Origin: Cyanobacteria bacterium SZAS LIN-3
GTDB lineage: Bacteria; Cyanobacteriota; Vampirovibrionia; Obscuribacterales; Obscuribacteraceae
Reading direction: 5' to 3'
Assembly: GCA_018266215.1 (NCBI GenBank)
Contig: JAFEAV010000013.1
Location: forward strand, 1 to 64,000
DNA length: 64,000 nt
Within the stretch, counting starts at the first letter, position 1, and each line of letters starts with the position of its first letter. The notes below the pieces were generated by a model. It saw only the letters and a program-made list of their open reading frames with translations, was not told the DNA's origin and searched no databases. Shown piece after piece: positions 9,026-18,951 of this stretch. Made by a program: the position numbers and the translations under genes.

Positions 9026-9502
9026 GGACCAGCCTCGTTACCCTTATTGTCAAGAGTAATTCTTATTTGCCCTGCCCAGGAGCGGCTAAACATCAATAGT
9101 TAAGAGATTGTTGTGATTGCTTGATCGCTCGATGTCTTGTCCCACCTGATGTTGAGGGTTGTTTACATCGGTTGGAGAAATGATTTTGAGCGTTTTAAAG
9201 GCCCTGCAGTGTGCGAAACTGCCTATGGTATGGCCTTTCTGGCGTCGCTCGCGGCGCCGGGAAGGAATTGACGGCAAAATTCTGCCGTCAGGTGAAATAA
9301 ATTTACTCTGAGGGTCTATGCCTTATATGTACAATGTGTGGTTCGTTCGCTGGAACGGTCATCCTGTGCCGCCCCGAAATATAAGACGCAGCTAATGCGG
9401 CTTGGGGGAAGCAGGGGAAGTTCCGCGACGACAGTGTTGTCCTTGGATAACCGCCAGGGGCTAGGTATTTCGTTCTAGTTGAAGCTAGGGAGATGAACGT
9501 TA
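9026..9502. other. 477-bp divergent intergenic region between kinase operon and S10 operon
   Basis: No gene is seen. It must hold the leftward promoter of the TPR/kinase operon and the rightward promoter of the ribosomal operon. The clearest element is the inverted repeat at 9269-9290. TTTACT (9302) with TATGTA (9325), and TACAAT (9330), are weak promoter candidates. A leftward TTGACA occurs at 9046-9051 but lies too close to the start codon for a normal leader. Confidence 0.6.
9269..9290 (+). promoter_or_regulatory. Perfect inverted repeat (operator or leader hairpin) upstream of rpsJ
   Basis: TGACGGCA (9269-9276), a 6-nt spacer, then TGCCGTCA (9283-9290). The left arm overlaps a -35-like TTGACG (9268-9273). 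No T-tract follows. It could be a repressor site over the S10 operon promoter or an RNA hairpin in its leader. Confidence 0.5.
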
Positions 9503-9853
9503 ATGGCACGTGCCAAAACTACAAAAGGCGATAACGCTGCTTCGTCAAAAGTTCAACGAATCAGAATTCGTTTGAAGTCTTACGATCACCGTTTGCTCGA
9601 TAAATCTTCGGATCAAATTGTTGATACCGCCAAGAGAACCGGAGCAACCGTGAGCGGTCCTGTGCCGCTACCAACGAGAAAGCGCGTTTATTGCGTTTTG
9701 CGTTCACCCCACGTCGACAAAAAGTCGCGTGAGCACTTTGAAGTCAGAGTGCACAAGCGTTTGATCGATATCAACGATCCCACCCCCACCACCGCCGATG
9801 CGCTGATGCGTCTCGATCTGCCGGCCGGTGTGGATATCGAAGTAAAACTTTAG
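9503..9853 (+). CDS. rpsJ: 30S ribosomal protein S10
   Basis: First gene of the fused S10-spc-alpha operon. S10 sits in the 30S head and, as NusE, pairs with NusB in antitermination. The core is recognisable ([34 protein letters not shown]). At 116 residues it has about 14 extra N-terminal residues, rich in Lys, Thr and Ser, compared with the usual form of about 102. The start is the ATG with gggagatg spaced upstream. Confidence 0.96.
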   Translation: MARAKTTKGDNAASSKVQRIRIRLKSYDHRLLDKSSDQIVDTAKRTGATVSGPVPLPTRKRVYCVLRSPHVDKKSREHFEVRVHKRLIDINDPTPTTADALMRLDLPAGVDIEVKL

Positions 9854-9891
9854 AGCAGTTCGCCTGAATCAAGGCATTAGAGGACTCGGAC

Positions 9892-10530
9892 ATGACATTA
9901 GGTTTAATGGGCAAAAAAATCGGTATGACTCAAGTCTTTGATGACAACGGTCTGGCCGTGCCTGTCACTGTCGTTCAACTGGGCGACAACATCGTCACTG
10001 AAACCAAAACTAAAGAAAAGAATGGCTATTCGGCCGTTCAAGTTGGTGGTTTCAAGATTCAAGAGAAGAAGCTGAACAAGCCCGAACAGGGCGTGTTCAA
10101 GAAGCGCGAACTGCCTGCTCTCAAGCCGCTTAAGGAATATCGCGTTGACGACACCGCCGCTTACAAAGTGGGCGATGCCATCACCGCCGACAGTGTCATC
10201 AAAGTCGGTATGAAAATTGATGTGCGCGGCCGTTCAATCGGTAAAGGTTTCCAGGGCAGAATCAAACGTCATAACCAGGGTCGCGGTCCTATGGGCCACG
10301 GTTCCAAGTTTCACCGTTCGATGGGTTCGATCGGCGCCGGTACCACCCCCGGTCGCGTCATGAGAGGCCTGGCCATGCCCGGTCACATGGGCGATGAAAT
10401 GGTCTGCACCCGTCACCTCAAAGTTGTAAAAATCGATGCTGAAAAAGGTCTCGTACTCGTTAAGGGAGCCGTTCCCGGTTGCGATGGCGGTACCGTGATT
10501 ATCACCCCGTCAAGGACCAAGTGGAACTAA
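9892..10530 (+). CDS. rplC: 50S ribosomal protein L3
   Basis: Early-assembling 23S rRNA binder near the peptidyl-transferase centre. 212 residues, normal length. It starts GLMGKKIGMTQVF and has the diagnostic loop KGFQGRIKRHNQGRGPMGHG that reaches into the centre. It follows rpsJ by 38 bp. Confidence 0.98.
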   Translation: MTLGLMGKKIGMTQVFDDNGLAVPVTVVQLGDNIVTETKTKEKNGYSAVQVGGFKIQEKKLNKPEQGVFKKRELPALKPLKEYRVDDTAAYKVGDAITADSVIKVGMKIDVRGRSIGKGFQGRIKRHNQGRGPMGHGSKFHRSMGSIGAGTTPGRVMRGLAMPGHMGDEMVCTRHLKVVKIDAEKGLVLVKGAVPGCDGGTVIITPSRTKWN

Positions 10531-10578
10531 TAGTTCCCCAACAACAGACCCAGTCCAAGAAGTAAGAGAGATAGAAAA

Positions 10579-11400
10579 ATGACATCCGCGACAGTAGTAG
10601 ATCTGAAAGGCAAGAAGTTGAGTGAAGTTGCACTCAACGATGAAGTCTTCGGCATTACCCCCAATGTGGGCGTGATTCACTCCGCTTTGATCAGACAATT
10701 GGCCAACGGCAGAAGTGGTTCAGCCAACACCAAGACTCGCAGTGAAGTCGCCGGTGGTGGCCGCAAGCCCTGGCGTCAGAAAGGCACTGGCCGCGCCAGA
10801 GCCGGTTCCATCCGTTCGCCCTTGTGGGCCGGTGGTGGTGTCACCTTCGGACCTAAGCCCAGAGACTATTCGATCACTATGAATAAGAAGCAGCGTCAGC
10901 TGGCTCTTAAATCAGTGCTCGCCGGCTCTGTCGACAAACTCACAGTTGTCCAGGACTTTGATTCTTTCAAAGAACCCAAAACCAAACAGTTCTATGAAGT
11001 TCTCAAAGCCCTCAATCTGACCGACAAGAAAGTCCTCCTTATTCTCGATTACGCCTGTGACGCTTGCGATCGCGTCGCTAAAGCCGCGAGAAATATCGAG
11101 GGCCTTCGTCTTTTGCACTCAACCAATTTGAACGTCAAAGACATTTTGGATTGCGACGCCATTCTCACCAATGCTCGCACCCTTGAAGCTATAAACAATC
11201 GCTTCAAAGCCGCTTCCAAGGAAGAAGCCTCGGCCAAGGCCGCTGCTCCTGCTAAGAAAGCCGCCGCCGCTCCTAAAAAAGCCGCCGCTTCCAAGGAAGA
11301 AAAAGAAGCTGCTCCTAAGAAAGCAGCAGCCCCCAAGAAGGCCGCTTCCGACAAAGAAGCTCCGGCCAAGAAAACGGCCAAAAAGCCAGAAGCTAAGTAG
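10579..11400 (+). CDS. rplD: 50S ribosomal protein L4 with long Ala/Lys-rich tail
   Basis: L4 lines the polypeptide exit tunnel and in many bacteria autoregulates the S10 operon. The core is clear (SGSANTKTRSEVAGGGRK, KGTGRARAGSIRSP, GPKPRDY) and fills residues 1-212. Residues 213-273 are an added low-complexity tail of alternating Ala, Lys, Pro and Glu (KKAAAAPKKAAASKEE), resembling histone H1 tails. Related tails occur on L29 and L30 in the same operon. There is no stop, frameshift or sharp base-composition break at the junction. Confidence 0.97.
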   Translation: MTSATVVDLKGKKLSEVALNDEVFGITPNVGVIHSALIRQLANGRSGSANTKTRSEVAGGGRKPWRQKGTGRARAGSIRSPLWAGGGVTFGPKPRDYSITMNKKQRQLALKSVLAGSVDKLTVVQDFDSFKEPKTKQFYEVLKALNLTDKKVLLILDYACDACDRVAKAARNIEGLRLLHSTNLNVKDILDCDAILTNARTLEAINNRFKAASKEEASAKAAAPAKKAAAAPKKAAASKEEKEAAPKKAAAPKKAASDKEAPAKKTAKKPEAK

Positions 11401-11425
11401 AAGCTAAGCCGCAAGGACCACTGAG

Positions 11426-11731
11426 ATGAACAAACGTCATTCACAAATAATTCTTCGTCCGATGATCACAGAGAAATCTGCCATGCAGATGGAACTTGGT
11501 CAGTACACCTTCGAGGTGGCTAAGGACGCCAACAAAGTCGAAATCGCTCAGGCTTTGGAAGCGATGCTCAAAGAGCTCTATCCCAAAAACAAAAGCGTCA
11601 TCGAATCTGTCAACACCAGCGCTATCCGCGGACGCTTCAGAAGAAGCAAACGCAATGGTCGCGCTCCTAAAGACAGCAAAAAAGCGATCGTCACAATTTC
11701 TGGCGAACCGCTGGAGCTCTTCTCCGCCTAA
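11426..11731 (+). CDS. rplW: 50S ribosomal protein L23
   Basis: 101 residues. L23 lies at the tunnel exit and docks trigger factor and the signal recognition particle. It starts with the typical IILRPMITEKSAMQM and has FEVAKDANKVEI and the SIRGRFRRSKR-like basic loop. It follows rplD by 25 bp. Confidence 0.96.
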   Translation: MNKRHSQIILRPMITEKSAMQMELGQYTFEVAKDANKVEIAQALEAMLKELYPKNKSVIESVNTSAIRGRFRRSKRNGRAPKDSKKAIVTISGEPLELFSA

Positions 11732-11812
11732 CTCCCCGAGTTAAAACGAGAATCGAGCCCACAGTTATGGGACAAAAAAGGCTAGCCCAAAAGGCTAAAC
11801 AAGGAAAAGAAA

Positions 11813-12643
11813 ATGCCTACCCGCAAAGTGAATCCAACCTCCGCAGGACGCAGGAATATGTCGTTGGCCGATTATTCGGACATCACGACATCAACTCCTG
11901 AGAAGTCCCTGCTGCGCGCCAAGCCGAAAACCGGCGGCCGCAATAATCTGGGCCGTCTTACCGTCAGACATATTGGCGGCGGACACAAACAGAAATACCG
12001 TGTAATCGACTTCAAACGCGACAAGCACGACATTCCGGCTGTGGTCAAAACAATTGAGTATGACCCCAACCGTAACTGCCGCATTTCACTCCTGCAATAT
12101 GCCGACGGTGAAAAGCGTTATATCCTCACCCCGCACACGGTCAAAGTCGGCGAGAAGCTGATGTCCGGAGCCGCTGCCGAAATCAAGAACGGCAACGCCC
12201 TGCCTCTCAGAAATATCCCACTGGGTACCATGGTCCACAACGTCGAGCTCACCCTCGGTCGCGGCGGACAGCTGGGTAGATCGGCCGGAGCTCAAATCCA
12301 GCTCCTGGCCAAAGAAGGCAAATACGCTACATTGCGTTTGCCCTCGGGCGAAATGCGTATGGTACATCTGGAATGCATGGCCACCATTGGTCAGCTCAGC
12401 AATCCTGATTACAAAAACTTGCGCCTGGGCAAAGCCGGTCGCACTCGCTGGTTGGGTATCAAGCCCACCAACCGTGGTGTGTCCATGAACGCAATTGACC
12501 ACCCGCATGGTGGTGGCGAAGGCAAGTCGCCTATCGGCGGCAAGCCGCAAACGCCGTGGGGCAAGCCTGCCATGGGTTACAAGACCCGTCGTGGCAAGAG
12601 CTACACCTCGGATAAATTCATCGTCAAGCGTAGAACTAAGTAG
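11813..12643 (+). CDS. rplB: 50S ribosomal protein L2
   Basis: 276 residues, normal length. L2 is needed for subunit joining and peptidyl-transferase activity. The conserved [14 protein letters not shown] segment carries the His near the catalytic centre, and [15 protein letters not shown] ends the protein. An 81-bp spacer precedes it, containing two copies of AAAAGGCTA and a small stem. Confidence 0.98.
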   Translation: MPTRKVNPTSAGRRNMSLADYSDITTSTPEKSLLRAKPKTGGRNNLGRLTVRHIGGGHKQKYRVIDFKRDKHDIPAVVKTIEYDPNRNCRISLLQYADGEKRYILTPHTVKVGEKLMSGAAAEIKNGNALPLRNIPLGTMVHNVELTLGRGGQLGRSAGAQIQLLAKEGKYATLRLPSGEMRMVHLECMATIGQLSNPDYKNLRLGKAGRTRWLGIKPTNRGVSMNAIDHPHGGGEGKSPIGGKPQTPWGKPAMGYKTRRGKSYTSDKFIVKRRTK

Positions 12644-12652
12644 GAGGATACT

Positions 12653-12934
12653 GTGTCTCGTTCGCTTAAAAAGGGACCATTCGTTCATCACTCTCTTGTG
12701 AAAAAGATCGAGGAGATGAATAAGAAGGGCGACAAACGCGTCATCAAATCCTGGTCACGCGCTTCGATGATTGTGCCTGAAATGATTGGCCACACCATCG
12801 CTGTCTACAACGGCAGAAAGCACGTACCTGTTTATGTCACCGAACAAATGATCGGTCACAGACTGGGCGAGTTTGCCGCTACCAGACATTTCAAAGGACA
12901 TGCTGGCGGCGATAAGACTGCCAAAAGAGGCTAG
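12653..12934 (+). CDS. rpsS: 30S ribosomal protein S19
   Basis: 93 residues. S19 is a head protein that contacts S13 and t[17 protein letters not shown] at the N-terminus and [16 protein letters not shown] are diagnostic. The start is GTG, supported by taggaggatact directly upstream. Confidence 0.97.
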   Translation: MSRSLKKGPFVHHSLVKKIEEMNKKGDKRVIKSWSRASMIVPEMIGHTIAVYNGRKHVPVYVTEQMIGHRLGEFAATRHFKGHAGGDKTAKRG

Positions 12935-12971
12935 GGAGAAAGCTCTTTATAGAGCGTCAGAGGACTGAACC

Positions 12972-13319
12972 GTGGAAAGCAAAGTTTGCGCAAAATGGAT
13001 ACGGATGTCACCCAGAAAGGTGCGCCGCGTTATAAACGAAATCCGAGGCAAAGAAGTGGCCGAGGCTCGTACCATGCTTAGGTTTATGCCGTATACGGCA
13101 GCAAGAACCGTTGAGAAGCTGCTCTATTCGGCAGTATCCAACCTGGTTCATGCAGAAAAGCATGCAGTATCGCAGTCGGAAGCCGACAAATTTAAAGTGG
13201 TTGAAGCTTTTTGTGATGGTGGACCCACACAAGAGCGCTTCCAACCGAGAGCTAGAGGCCGCGCCTATCCCATCATGAAGCGCACCAGCCACATCACTCT
13301 GAAACTTTCAGATATCTAA
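12972..13319 (+). CDS. rplV: 50S ribosomal protein L22
   Basis: 115 residues. L22 spans all 23S domains and its loop lines the exit tunnel. KWIRMSPRKVRRVINEIRG, the tunnel-loop region QPRARGRAYPIMKRTSHIT and the normal length identify it. GTG start after cagaggactgaacc. Confidence 0.97.
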   Translation: MESKVCAKWIRMSPRKVRRVINEIRGKEVAEARTMLRFMPYTAARTVEKLLYSAVSNLVHAEKHAVSQSEADKFKVVEAFCDGGPTQERFQPRARGRAYPIMKRTSHITLKLSDI

Positions 13320-13369
13320 CCAGTAAGTAAGTACGTTTTTCATTCAACTCTATTGAGAGGAGCAAGATC

Positions 13370-14125
13370 TTGGGCCAGAAAGTAAATCCTGTTGGTTTTC
13401 GCGTCGGTATTCACCGGGGCTGGGCTTCGAACTGGTTTGTGCAGAAGAAGGATGTTGCCCCTCTCATCGAAGAAGACCACAGACTGCGTCAATACCTCAA
13501 AAAAGAACTGGCCGGCGCCGGCGTTTCTAAAGTAGAAATTTCGCGCAAAGCCGACCAGGTCCAGATTGATATCTACACCGCCCGTCCGGGTGTGGTCGTA
13601 GGCAAAGGCGGAGCGGGTATCGAAACCCTCAGCGCCAAGCTTCGCTCCATGCTCAACCGTGTCGGTCTCGATATCAAAATCAATATTCTGGAAGTTAATC
13701 GCGTTGATCTGGAAGCCAAACTGGTTGCCGAATCAATTGCCCAACAACTGGAAAAGCGGGTAGCTTTCCGCCGTGCAATGAAGCAGGCAATGCAACGTTG
13801 TATGAGAGCTGGAGCTATCGGCGTCAAAATTATGGTGGCGGGTCGTTTGGGCGGTGCTGAAATCGCCAGAACAGAATGGGCTAAAGAAGGCCGCATTCCG
13901 CTGCAAACCCTGAGAGCTGACATTGACTATGCCACCGCCGAAGGTTCCACAATGATGGGCATCATCGGTATCAAGGTGTGGATTTTCAGAGGGGAATTGG
14001 AGCCGGGTCAATGGTCTCCCCCCAACATCAAAACTCAGACTGAGCGTTCCCAAGAAGGATCTCGCAACAAGAACGAAGCAAGAGATCCGGTCAAGTCTGG
14101 TCGTAGAACCAGGAAGGCAGGTTAA
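13370..14125 (+). CDS. rpsC: 30S ribosomal protein S3
   Basis: 251 residues. S3 has a KH domain ([14 protein letters not shown]) and forms the mRNA entry channel with S4 and S5. TTG start, supported by gagaggagcaagatc. The C-terminus carries a basic extension beyond the EGPGQW-type end, rich in Arg, Lys, Glu and Asn. Confidence 0.97.
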   Translation: MGQKVNPVGFRVGIHRGWASNWFVQKKDVAPLIEEDHRLRQYLKKELAGAGVSKVEISRKADQVQIDIYTARPGVVVGKGGAGIETLSAKLRSMLNRVGLDIKINILEVNRVDLEAKLVAESIAQQLEKRVAFRRAMKQAMQRCMRAGAIGVKIMVAGRLGGAEIARTEWAKEGRIPLQTLRADIDYATAEGSTMMGIIGIKVWIFRGELEPGQWSPPNIKTQTERSQEGSRNKNEARDPVKSGRRTRKAG

Positions 14126-14130
14126 TAACT

Positions 14131-14553
14131 ATGCTAATGCCCAAGCGAACCAAATATCGCAAGCATCAGCGTGGCCGCATGACTGGCGCTGAAACCAGAG
14201 GCGTCGAAGTTCAATTTGGCGACTACGGCCTGCAGGTGCTTGAGCCGGCGTGGATCACATCCCGCCAGATAGAAGCAGCCCGTAAAGCCATGGTGCGCAG
14301 TGTCCGCCGCGGCGGCAAAATGTGGATCCGTGTTTTCCCGGATAAATCGGTCAGTAAAAAGGCCGCTGAAACCCGTATGGGATCCGGTAAAGGTAATCCA
14401 GAATTCTGGGTAGCCGTTGTGAAAACCGGACGAGTCATGTTCGAAATGTCTGGTGTCGCTCAAAAAGATGCGCACCATGCTCTCGACCTGGCCGCCCAAA
14501 AACTGCCGGTCAAGTGCCGCGTAGTTGAGAGACATGCCGGAGGTGCCAAATAA
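14131..14553 (+). CDS. rplP: 50S ribosomal protein L16
   Basis: 140 residues. L16 organises the A-site tRNA region. It starts [16 protein letters not shown], and [22 protein letters not shown] is diagnostic. It follows rpsC by 5 bp, and its stop shares one base with the rpmC start. The alternative start ATG at 14137 gives MPKRTKYR. Confidence 0.97.
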   Translation: MLMPKRTKYRKHQRGRMTGAETRGVEVQFGDYGLQVLEPAWITSRQIEAARKAMVRSVRRGGKMWIRVFPDKSVSKKAAETRMGSGKGNPEFWVAVVKTGRVMFEMSGVAQKDAHHALDLAAQKLPVKCRVVERHAGGAK

Positions 14554-14837
14554 TGAAGGTTAGCGAAATGAGAGACCTTTCGATTGACGAGCTCAACGCT
14601 CAAATCGACGAGGCTCGCAAAACCAAGCTTGAGCTGCGCTTTCAGCATGCTCTGCGCAAACTGGAAAGCCCAGCAAAAATGCGCCAGGAAAAGAGAAAAC
14701 TCGCCCAGCTATTGACCATCCTCACCGAGAAGCAAGCTGCCGGCAGTGAAAAAAAATCAGCAGAGCCCAAGGCTGAAGCAGCAAAACCAGCAGCTAAAAA
14801 GCCGGCGGCAAAGAAAGAAGCTAAAGCCGAATCCTAA
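14553..14837 (+). CDS. rpmC: 50S ribosomal protein L29 with Ala/Lys-rich tail
   Basis: 94 residues against the usual 60-70. Residues 1-62 are the two-helix L29 fold next to the exit tunnel (MRDLSIDELNAQIDEA, ARKTKLELRFQHA). Residues 63-94 form a tail of Ala, Lys, Pro and Glu (AAKPAAKKPAAKKEAK), as in L4 and L30. It overlaps rplP by one base, so it is translationally coupled. Confidence 0.95.
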   Translation: MKVSEMRDLSIDELNAQIDEARKTKLELRFQHALRKLESPAKMRQEKRKLAQLLTILTEKQAAGSEKKSAEPKAEAAKPAAKKPAAKKEAKAES

Positions 14838-14888
14838 TAAAACGGATTCAAGCAAACTGTAAAAGAGTAAAGGTAAGGGGTCGGGAAA

Positions 14889-15164
14889 ATGCCGAAAAAG
14901 GTGTTAGTCGGAAAGGTAGTATCCAACAAAATGGATAAGACGGTAGTAGTTGCCGTTGAAATGCGCTTTCCGCACTCCAAATACGAAAAGCAAATGTTAG
15001 AGACACGCAAGTTCAAGGCGCATGACTCCGAGAACAAGTGTCAGATGGGTGATGTTGTGCGCATCGAAGAGTGCCGCCCCATATCCAAGGAAAAGACATG
15101 GACAGTAATTGAAGTTACCGGTCATGCCATTTCCGCCAAGGTCAGCGAGGGGGCAACGAAATGA
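14889..15164 (+). CDS. rpsQ: 30S ribosomal protein S17
   Basis: 91 residues, a primary 16S rRNA binder with an OB fold. [19 protein letters not shown] and [20 protein letters not shown] are diagnostic. The stop overlaps the rplN start (ATGA, 4 bp). Confidence 0.97.
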   Translation: MPKKVLVGKVVSNKMDKTVVVAVEMRFPHSKYEKQMLETRKFKAHDSENKCQMGDVVRIEECRPISKEKTWTVIEVTGHAISAKVSEGATK

Positions 15165-15529
15165 TTCAACAAGAAACCCGTATGACTTGCGCCGACAACA
15201 CCGGAGCTCGTGAGCTTCTCTGTATCCGCGTAATGGGTGGTTCCAATAAGAAATTTGCCGCTGTCGGAGACGTTATCGTCGCCACCGTCAAAGACGCTCT
15301 GCCCAACATGCCAGTCAAAAAATCAGAAGTAGTGCGCGCCGTTATCGTCCGCACCACCAACCACATCAAGCGTCCTGATGGCTCCACCATCAGATTTGAC
15401 GACAACGCCGCCGTCATCATTCAGAAAGACGGCAATCCCAAAGGTACACGTGTGTTCGGGCCAATCGCCCGTGAGCTTCGCGATAAAAACTTCACGAAGA
15501 TCATCTCTCTGGCCCCGGAGGTGCTCTAA
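15161..15529 (+). CDS. rplN: 50S ribosomal protein L14
   Basis: 122 residues, normal length. L14 lies at the subunit interface and contacts 16S r[22 protein letters not shown] and [18 protein letters not shown] segments identify it. It overlaps rpsQ by 4 bp, and rplX follows with no gap. Confidence 0.98.
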   Translation: MIQQETRMTCADNTGARELLCIRVMGGSNKKFAAVGDVIVATVKDALPNMPVKKSEVVRAVIVRTTNHIKRPDGSTIRFDDNAAVIIQKDGNPKGTRVFGPIARELRDKNFTKIISLAPEVL

Positions 15530-15976
15530 ATGGCTGCCATTAAGAAAAATACTCGCTCGGTGCGTCGGACAAACTCACCAATCAAGACCAAAGTAAAGAT
15601 GGGCAACAAGGTCGTGGTTTCCCGCGCCCTGGTCAAACCATCGGCCACCAATCTGGTCCCCAGTGTCCATGTCAAACAGGGCGACCTGGTCATGGTTATC
15701 TCCGGTACCAGAAGCCGCACTAAAAAGAACGGCCAGAAATTGGAAGGCGACAGACGCAAAATCGGCAAGGTTCTGAAAGTTCTTCCCAAAGAAGGCAAAG
15801 TGGTAGTTGAAGGCGTCAACGTCGTCACCCGCCACGTCAAAACCAAGAGCCAGTACGCCAAGGGCGGCATCATCAAAGAAGAAGCCCCGATCTTCGCCGC
15901 TAAAGTAATGCTCTATTCCAACGAAGAGAAAAAACCAGTCAGAGCGGAATTCCGCAGCAAGCTGGGCCTCCAGTAA
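15530..15976 (+). CDS. rplX: 50S ribosomal protein L24, extended form
   Basis: 148 residues against about 105 in E. coli. L24 starts 50S assembly and reaches the tunnel exit. The KOW motif is visible (QGDLVMVISGTRS, then GKVLKVLPKEGKVVVEGVN). An N-terminal basic extension of about 40 residues precedes it. A ribosome site ccggaggtg lies within the end of rplN. The start directly follows the rplN stop. Confidence 0.94.
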   Translation: MAAIKKNTRSVRRTNSPIKTKVKMGNKVVVSRALVKPSATNLVPSVHVKQGDLVMVISGTRSRTKKNGQKLEGDRRKIGKVLKVLPKEGKVVVEGVNVVTRHVKTKSQYAKGGIIKEEAPIFAAKVMLYSNEEKKPVRAEFRSKLGLQ

Positions 15977-16024
15977 ATAAGCAGACGACAAAGACCGTCT
16001 GATCACAACCAAGGTAAAAGGCAA

Positions 16025-16582
16025 ATGCTCGATATCAAAGAACGCTACACCAAAGAAGTCAAACCGCATCTGACTAAACAGTTCAACTACAAAAACGACC
16101 TCCAAGTACCGAGAATCGTCAAAGTAGTCCTGAATATGGGTCTGGGCGAAGCGACCAGCAACGCCAAGTTTATTGAAAACGGCGTCAAGGACATGGTCAC
16201 GATTGCCGGCCAGAAACCGGTCATCAACCGTGCCAAAAAATCAATCGCCACTTTCAAGCTGAGAAAAGGCATGCCGGTTGGTGTGTCGGTCACACTGCGC
16301 GGCAAGCGCATGTACGACTTCCTGGCCAAGCTTATCTATATATCGCTTCCCAGAATTCGTGACTTCAGAGGACTATCCAATCGTTCCTTTGACGGTCGCG
16401 GTAACTTCACGGTCGGCATTAAAGAGCAATTGATTTTCCCCGAAATCAACTATGAAAACGTCGACGCGGTGCGCGGTATGGACATCACAATTGTCACCAC
16501 CGCCACCACCGACCAGGAAGCTCATGCGCTGCTCGCAGCCCTGGGCATGCCTTTCAAAAAACAACCAGTCCAACAACAGTAA
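16025..16582 (+). CDS. rplE: 50S ribosomal protein L5
   Basis: 185 residues. L5 binds 5S rRNA with L18 and contacts P-site t[37 protein letters not shown] and the C-terminal [14 protein letters not shown] segment are typical. Confidence 0.98.
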   Translation: MLDIKERYTKEVKPHLTKQFNYKNDLQVPRIVKVVLNMGLGEATSNAKFIENGVKDMVTIAGQKPVINRAKKSIATFKLRKGMPVGVSVTLRGKRMYDFLAKLIYISLPRIRDFRGLSNRSFDGRGNFTVGIKEQLIFPEINYENVDAVRGMDITIVTTATTDQEAHALLAALGMPFKKQPVQQQ

Positions 16583-16628
16583 TAAGTAGAGATTCAGAGA
16601 AAGAGTCAGAAGGAGAGGAAAGCACAAC

Positions 16629-16835
16629 GTGGCTAAAACATCCATGATTGACAAGGAGCACAAGCGCCAGGTACTTGTCGCCAAAGGCAAATATCCGAAG
16701 GTGCGCTTGCATAACCGCTGTCGCATTTGCGGGCGCCCCAGGGGCTATTGCCGGGACTTCGGCTTGTGCCGCTGTTGCCTGAGAAAAATGGCCCACGAAG
16801 GTTTGATTCCTGGACTCACAAAGTCTAGCTGGTAG
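16629..16835 (+). CDS. rpsN: 30S ribosomal protein S14, short zinc-binding type
   Basis: 68 residues. The zinc ribbon is intact: CRICGRP near residue 30 and CRCC about 13 residues later, so this is the C-plus, type Z form rather than the long zinc-free form. GTG start after aggagaggaaagcacaac. Its place between L5 and S8 is the ancestral one. Confidence 0.96.
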   Translation: MAKTSMIDKEHKRQVLVAKGKYPKVRLHNRCRICGRPRGYCRDFGLCRCCLRKMAHEGLIPGLTKSSW

Positions 16836-16845
16836 GAGATAGTAA

Positions 16846-17247
16846 ATGCCGGTCACAGATCCAATTTCAGACATGTTCACTCGTATCCGGAACGCCATCC
16901 GCGTTCAGGCTCCAGTGGTCGAGATGCCTGCTTCCAAGCAAAAAGTGGCGATTGCCGAACTATTGCGCGGTGAAGGTTTCATCTCGTCATTCGAGACCAA
17001 GGCTCTCGGCTCGCCCGAGCAGCGTATGCGGATCGTGCTCAAATACGGCGGCAAGGGTGAGCACGTCATCCAGGGGTTGAAGCGCATATCGAAGCCCGGT
17101 CTTCGTGTGTACCGTCCCGCAAAGAGAGTACCTCGAGTCTATGGTGGACTCGGCGTAGCGATCGTCAGCACCAGCCGTGGTCTCATGACCGATCGTCAGG
17201 CTCGCAAGAGCAACCTCGGTGGCGAAGTTGTCGCCGAAGTTTGGTAA
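16846..17247 (+). CDS. rpsH: 30S ribosomal protein S8
   Basis: 133 residues. A primary 16S rRNA binder and, in E. coli, the regulator of the spc operon. VTDPISDMFTRIRNAIRV at the N-terminus and STSRGLMTDRQARKSNLGGE at the C-terminus are diagnostic. Confidence 0.97.
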   Translation: MPVTDPISDMFTRIRNAIRVQAPVVEMPASKQKVAIAELLRGEGFISSFETKALGSPEQRMRIVLKYGGKGEHVIQGLKRISKPGLRVYRPAKRVPRVYGGLGVAIVSTSRGLMTDRQARKSNLGGEVVAEVW

Positions 17248-17259
17248 GGAGAAAAGAAG

Positions 17260-17805
17260 ATGTCCCGTATAGGCAAAGCACCAATTCCAGTGCCAAACGG
17301 CGTGACTGTCACGATCGCCGACCACAAGGTTTCCGTCAAGGGACCCAAGGGTCAGCTGCAGCGTGAATTTCGCCCCGAATTGTCCTTCAAGCAAGAGGAC
17401 GGCAAAATCCTGGTCGTGCGCAAGAATGAAGATCGCACCACCCGCAGTCTGCATGGCTTGACCCGCACCCTTCTGGCCAACATGGTCAAAGGCGTGGCTG
17501 ATGGCTTCGAGCGCAACCTGGAAATCGTCGGGGTTGGCTACCGTGCTGCCATGGAAGGCAAAAAGCTGGTAATGCAGCTTGGTTATTCTCACCCTGTCGA
17601 AATCACTCCTCCCGAAGGAATGTCGATCGCAGTCGGTAAAGGTAACGTCATCACCGTCAGCGGTATCGACAAACAAGCCGTCGGCGATCTGTCCGCCTTC
17701 ATTCGCGAGAAGCGTCCGCCTGAAGTTTATAAAGGTAAGGGCGTCAAGTATCAGGGCGAAGTCATTCGTCGTAAAGCTGGTAAGGCTGCTGGTAAGAAGA
17801 AGTAG
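17260..17805 (+). CDS. rplF: 50S ribosomal protein L6
   Basis: 181 residues. L6 lies near the sarcin-ricin loop. SRIGKAPIPVPNGVTV, GFERNLEIVGVGYRA and the C-terminal RPPEVYKGKGVKYQGE are the L6 signatures. It follows rpsH by 12 bp with aaggagaaaag. Confidence 0.98.
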   Translation: MSRIGKAPIPVPNGVTVTIADHKVSVKGPKGQLQREFRPELSFKQEDGKILVVRKNEDRTTRSLHGLTRTLLANMVKGVADGFERNLEIVGVGYRAAMEGKKLVMQLGYSHPVEITPPEGMSIAVGKGNVITVSGIDKQAVGDLSAFIREKRPPEVYKGKGVKYQGEVIRRKAGKAAGKKK

Positions 17806-17843
17806 GCCGGTAAGGTAAGCCTGTATAAGTAAGGTCAAAAATC

Positions 17844-18209
17844 ATGATTAACAAGCAAGATAGAAAGCTCAACAGAATCACCCGCCATCAGCGCATTCGT
17901 CGCCGTTTGACGGGCACCACCGAGCGCCCGCGTCTTTGTGTCTATCGTTCCAACAAGCATATTTATGCCCAGATCATCGATGACACCACATCCAACACTC
18001 TCGTCTGCGCCAGCACCCTGGACGCCGAACTGAAGAGCCTGGAGAAGACCTGGAATATCGATTCCGCCAAGAAGATTGGCGAACTCGTCGCCAAGCGCGC
18101 TAAGGCCAAAGGGATTGAAACTGTTGTATTCGACCGCGGCGGCTATATCTATCACGGACGTGTGGCGGCAGTAGCCGAAGCCGCTCGTGAAGCCGGTCTT
18201 GAATTCTAA
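17844..18209 (+). CDS. rplR: 50S ribosomal protein L18
   Basis: 121 residues. L18 carries 5S rRNA to the large subunit with L5. [20 protein letters not shown] and [20 protein letters not shown] are diagnostic. Confidence 0.97.
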   Translation: MINKQDRKLNRITRHQRIRRRLTGTTERPRLCVYRSNKHIYAQIIDDTTSNTLVCASTLDAELKSLEKTWNIDSAKKIGELVAKRAKAKGIETVVFDRGGYIYHGRVAAVAEAAREAGLEF

Positions 18210-18283
18210 AATAGTTTCCCAATAACGTTTCCCACAAATCTAATTAGATTGCCAAAAGAAAAAGAGGAAGAGGTTACTTCTCG

Positions 18284-18901
18284 ATGGATAAAGAAGATAA
18301 GGCTGTGAATTTTGTTGCCGATGATGGCGTAGCGGCCGCTGATGGTGTCAAACGTGGACGCCGTGTCACCAACCGTGAATCCAACCGCCGTGATGGTGGT
18401 GGCGACAAACGCGAAAAAGAGCAATCTGAGTGGGAAGAAAAAATCATTCAAGTGCGCCGCGTGACCAAGGTCGTCAAAGGCGGTAAAAAGCTCTCCTTCC
18501 GCGCCGTCGTAGCCGTCGGTAACGGTAAGGGCCAGGTCGGCATCGGTGTCGGTAAGGCTTCCGAAGTTGTCTCCGCCATCCAGAAGGGTGTCGTCGACGC
18601 CAAGAAATCACTTATATCGGTACCGCTCGTTGGTGCCACCATTCCCCATCAGATTATCGGCAAAACCGGCTCCAGCCGCATTCTGCTCAGACCAGCCGCC
18701 AAGGGTACCGGTGTTATCGCCGGTGGCGCCGCCCGCGCCATCCTGGAACTGGCCGGTGTAGGCGATGTGCTCTCCAAATCTCTCGGTGCTCGCTCGCCGC
18801 TCAACGTGGCCCGTGCCACCGTCGACGGTTTGAAGAATCTGAGAACGTTCGAAGAAGCAGCAAGATTGCGCGGCGTCAGCATCAGACAGCTTTTCGCCTA
18901 A
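18284..18901 (+). CDS. rpsE: 30S ribosomal protein S5
   Basis: 205 residues, longer than the usual 165 or so because of an N-terminal segment of about 45 residues rich in Asp, Arg and Glu. The core [20 protein letters not shown] and [14 protein letters not shown] identify S5, which takes part in decoding fidelity and the mRNA entry helicase site. A 74-bp spacer separates it from rplR. The start ATG has aagaggaagaggtt upstream. Confidence 0.96.
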   Translation: MDKEDKAVNFVADDGVAAADGVKRGRRVTNRESNRRDGGGDKREKEQSEWEEKIIQVRRVTKVVKGGKKLSFRAVVAVGNGKGQVGIGVGKASEVVSAIQKGVVDAKKSLISVPLVGATIPHQIIGKTGSSRILLRPAAKGTGVIAGGAARAILELAGVGDVLSKSLGARSPLNVARATVDGLKNLRTFEEAARLRGVSIRQLFA

Positions 18902-18951
18902 TCACACAACCAATATATTGAGCACGAGAAATAAGAGGAATTAGCGAGATC

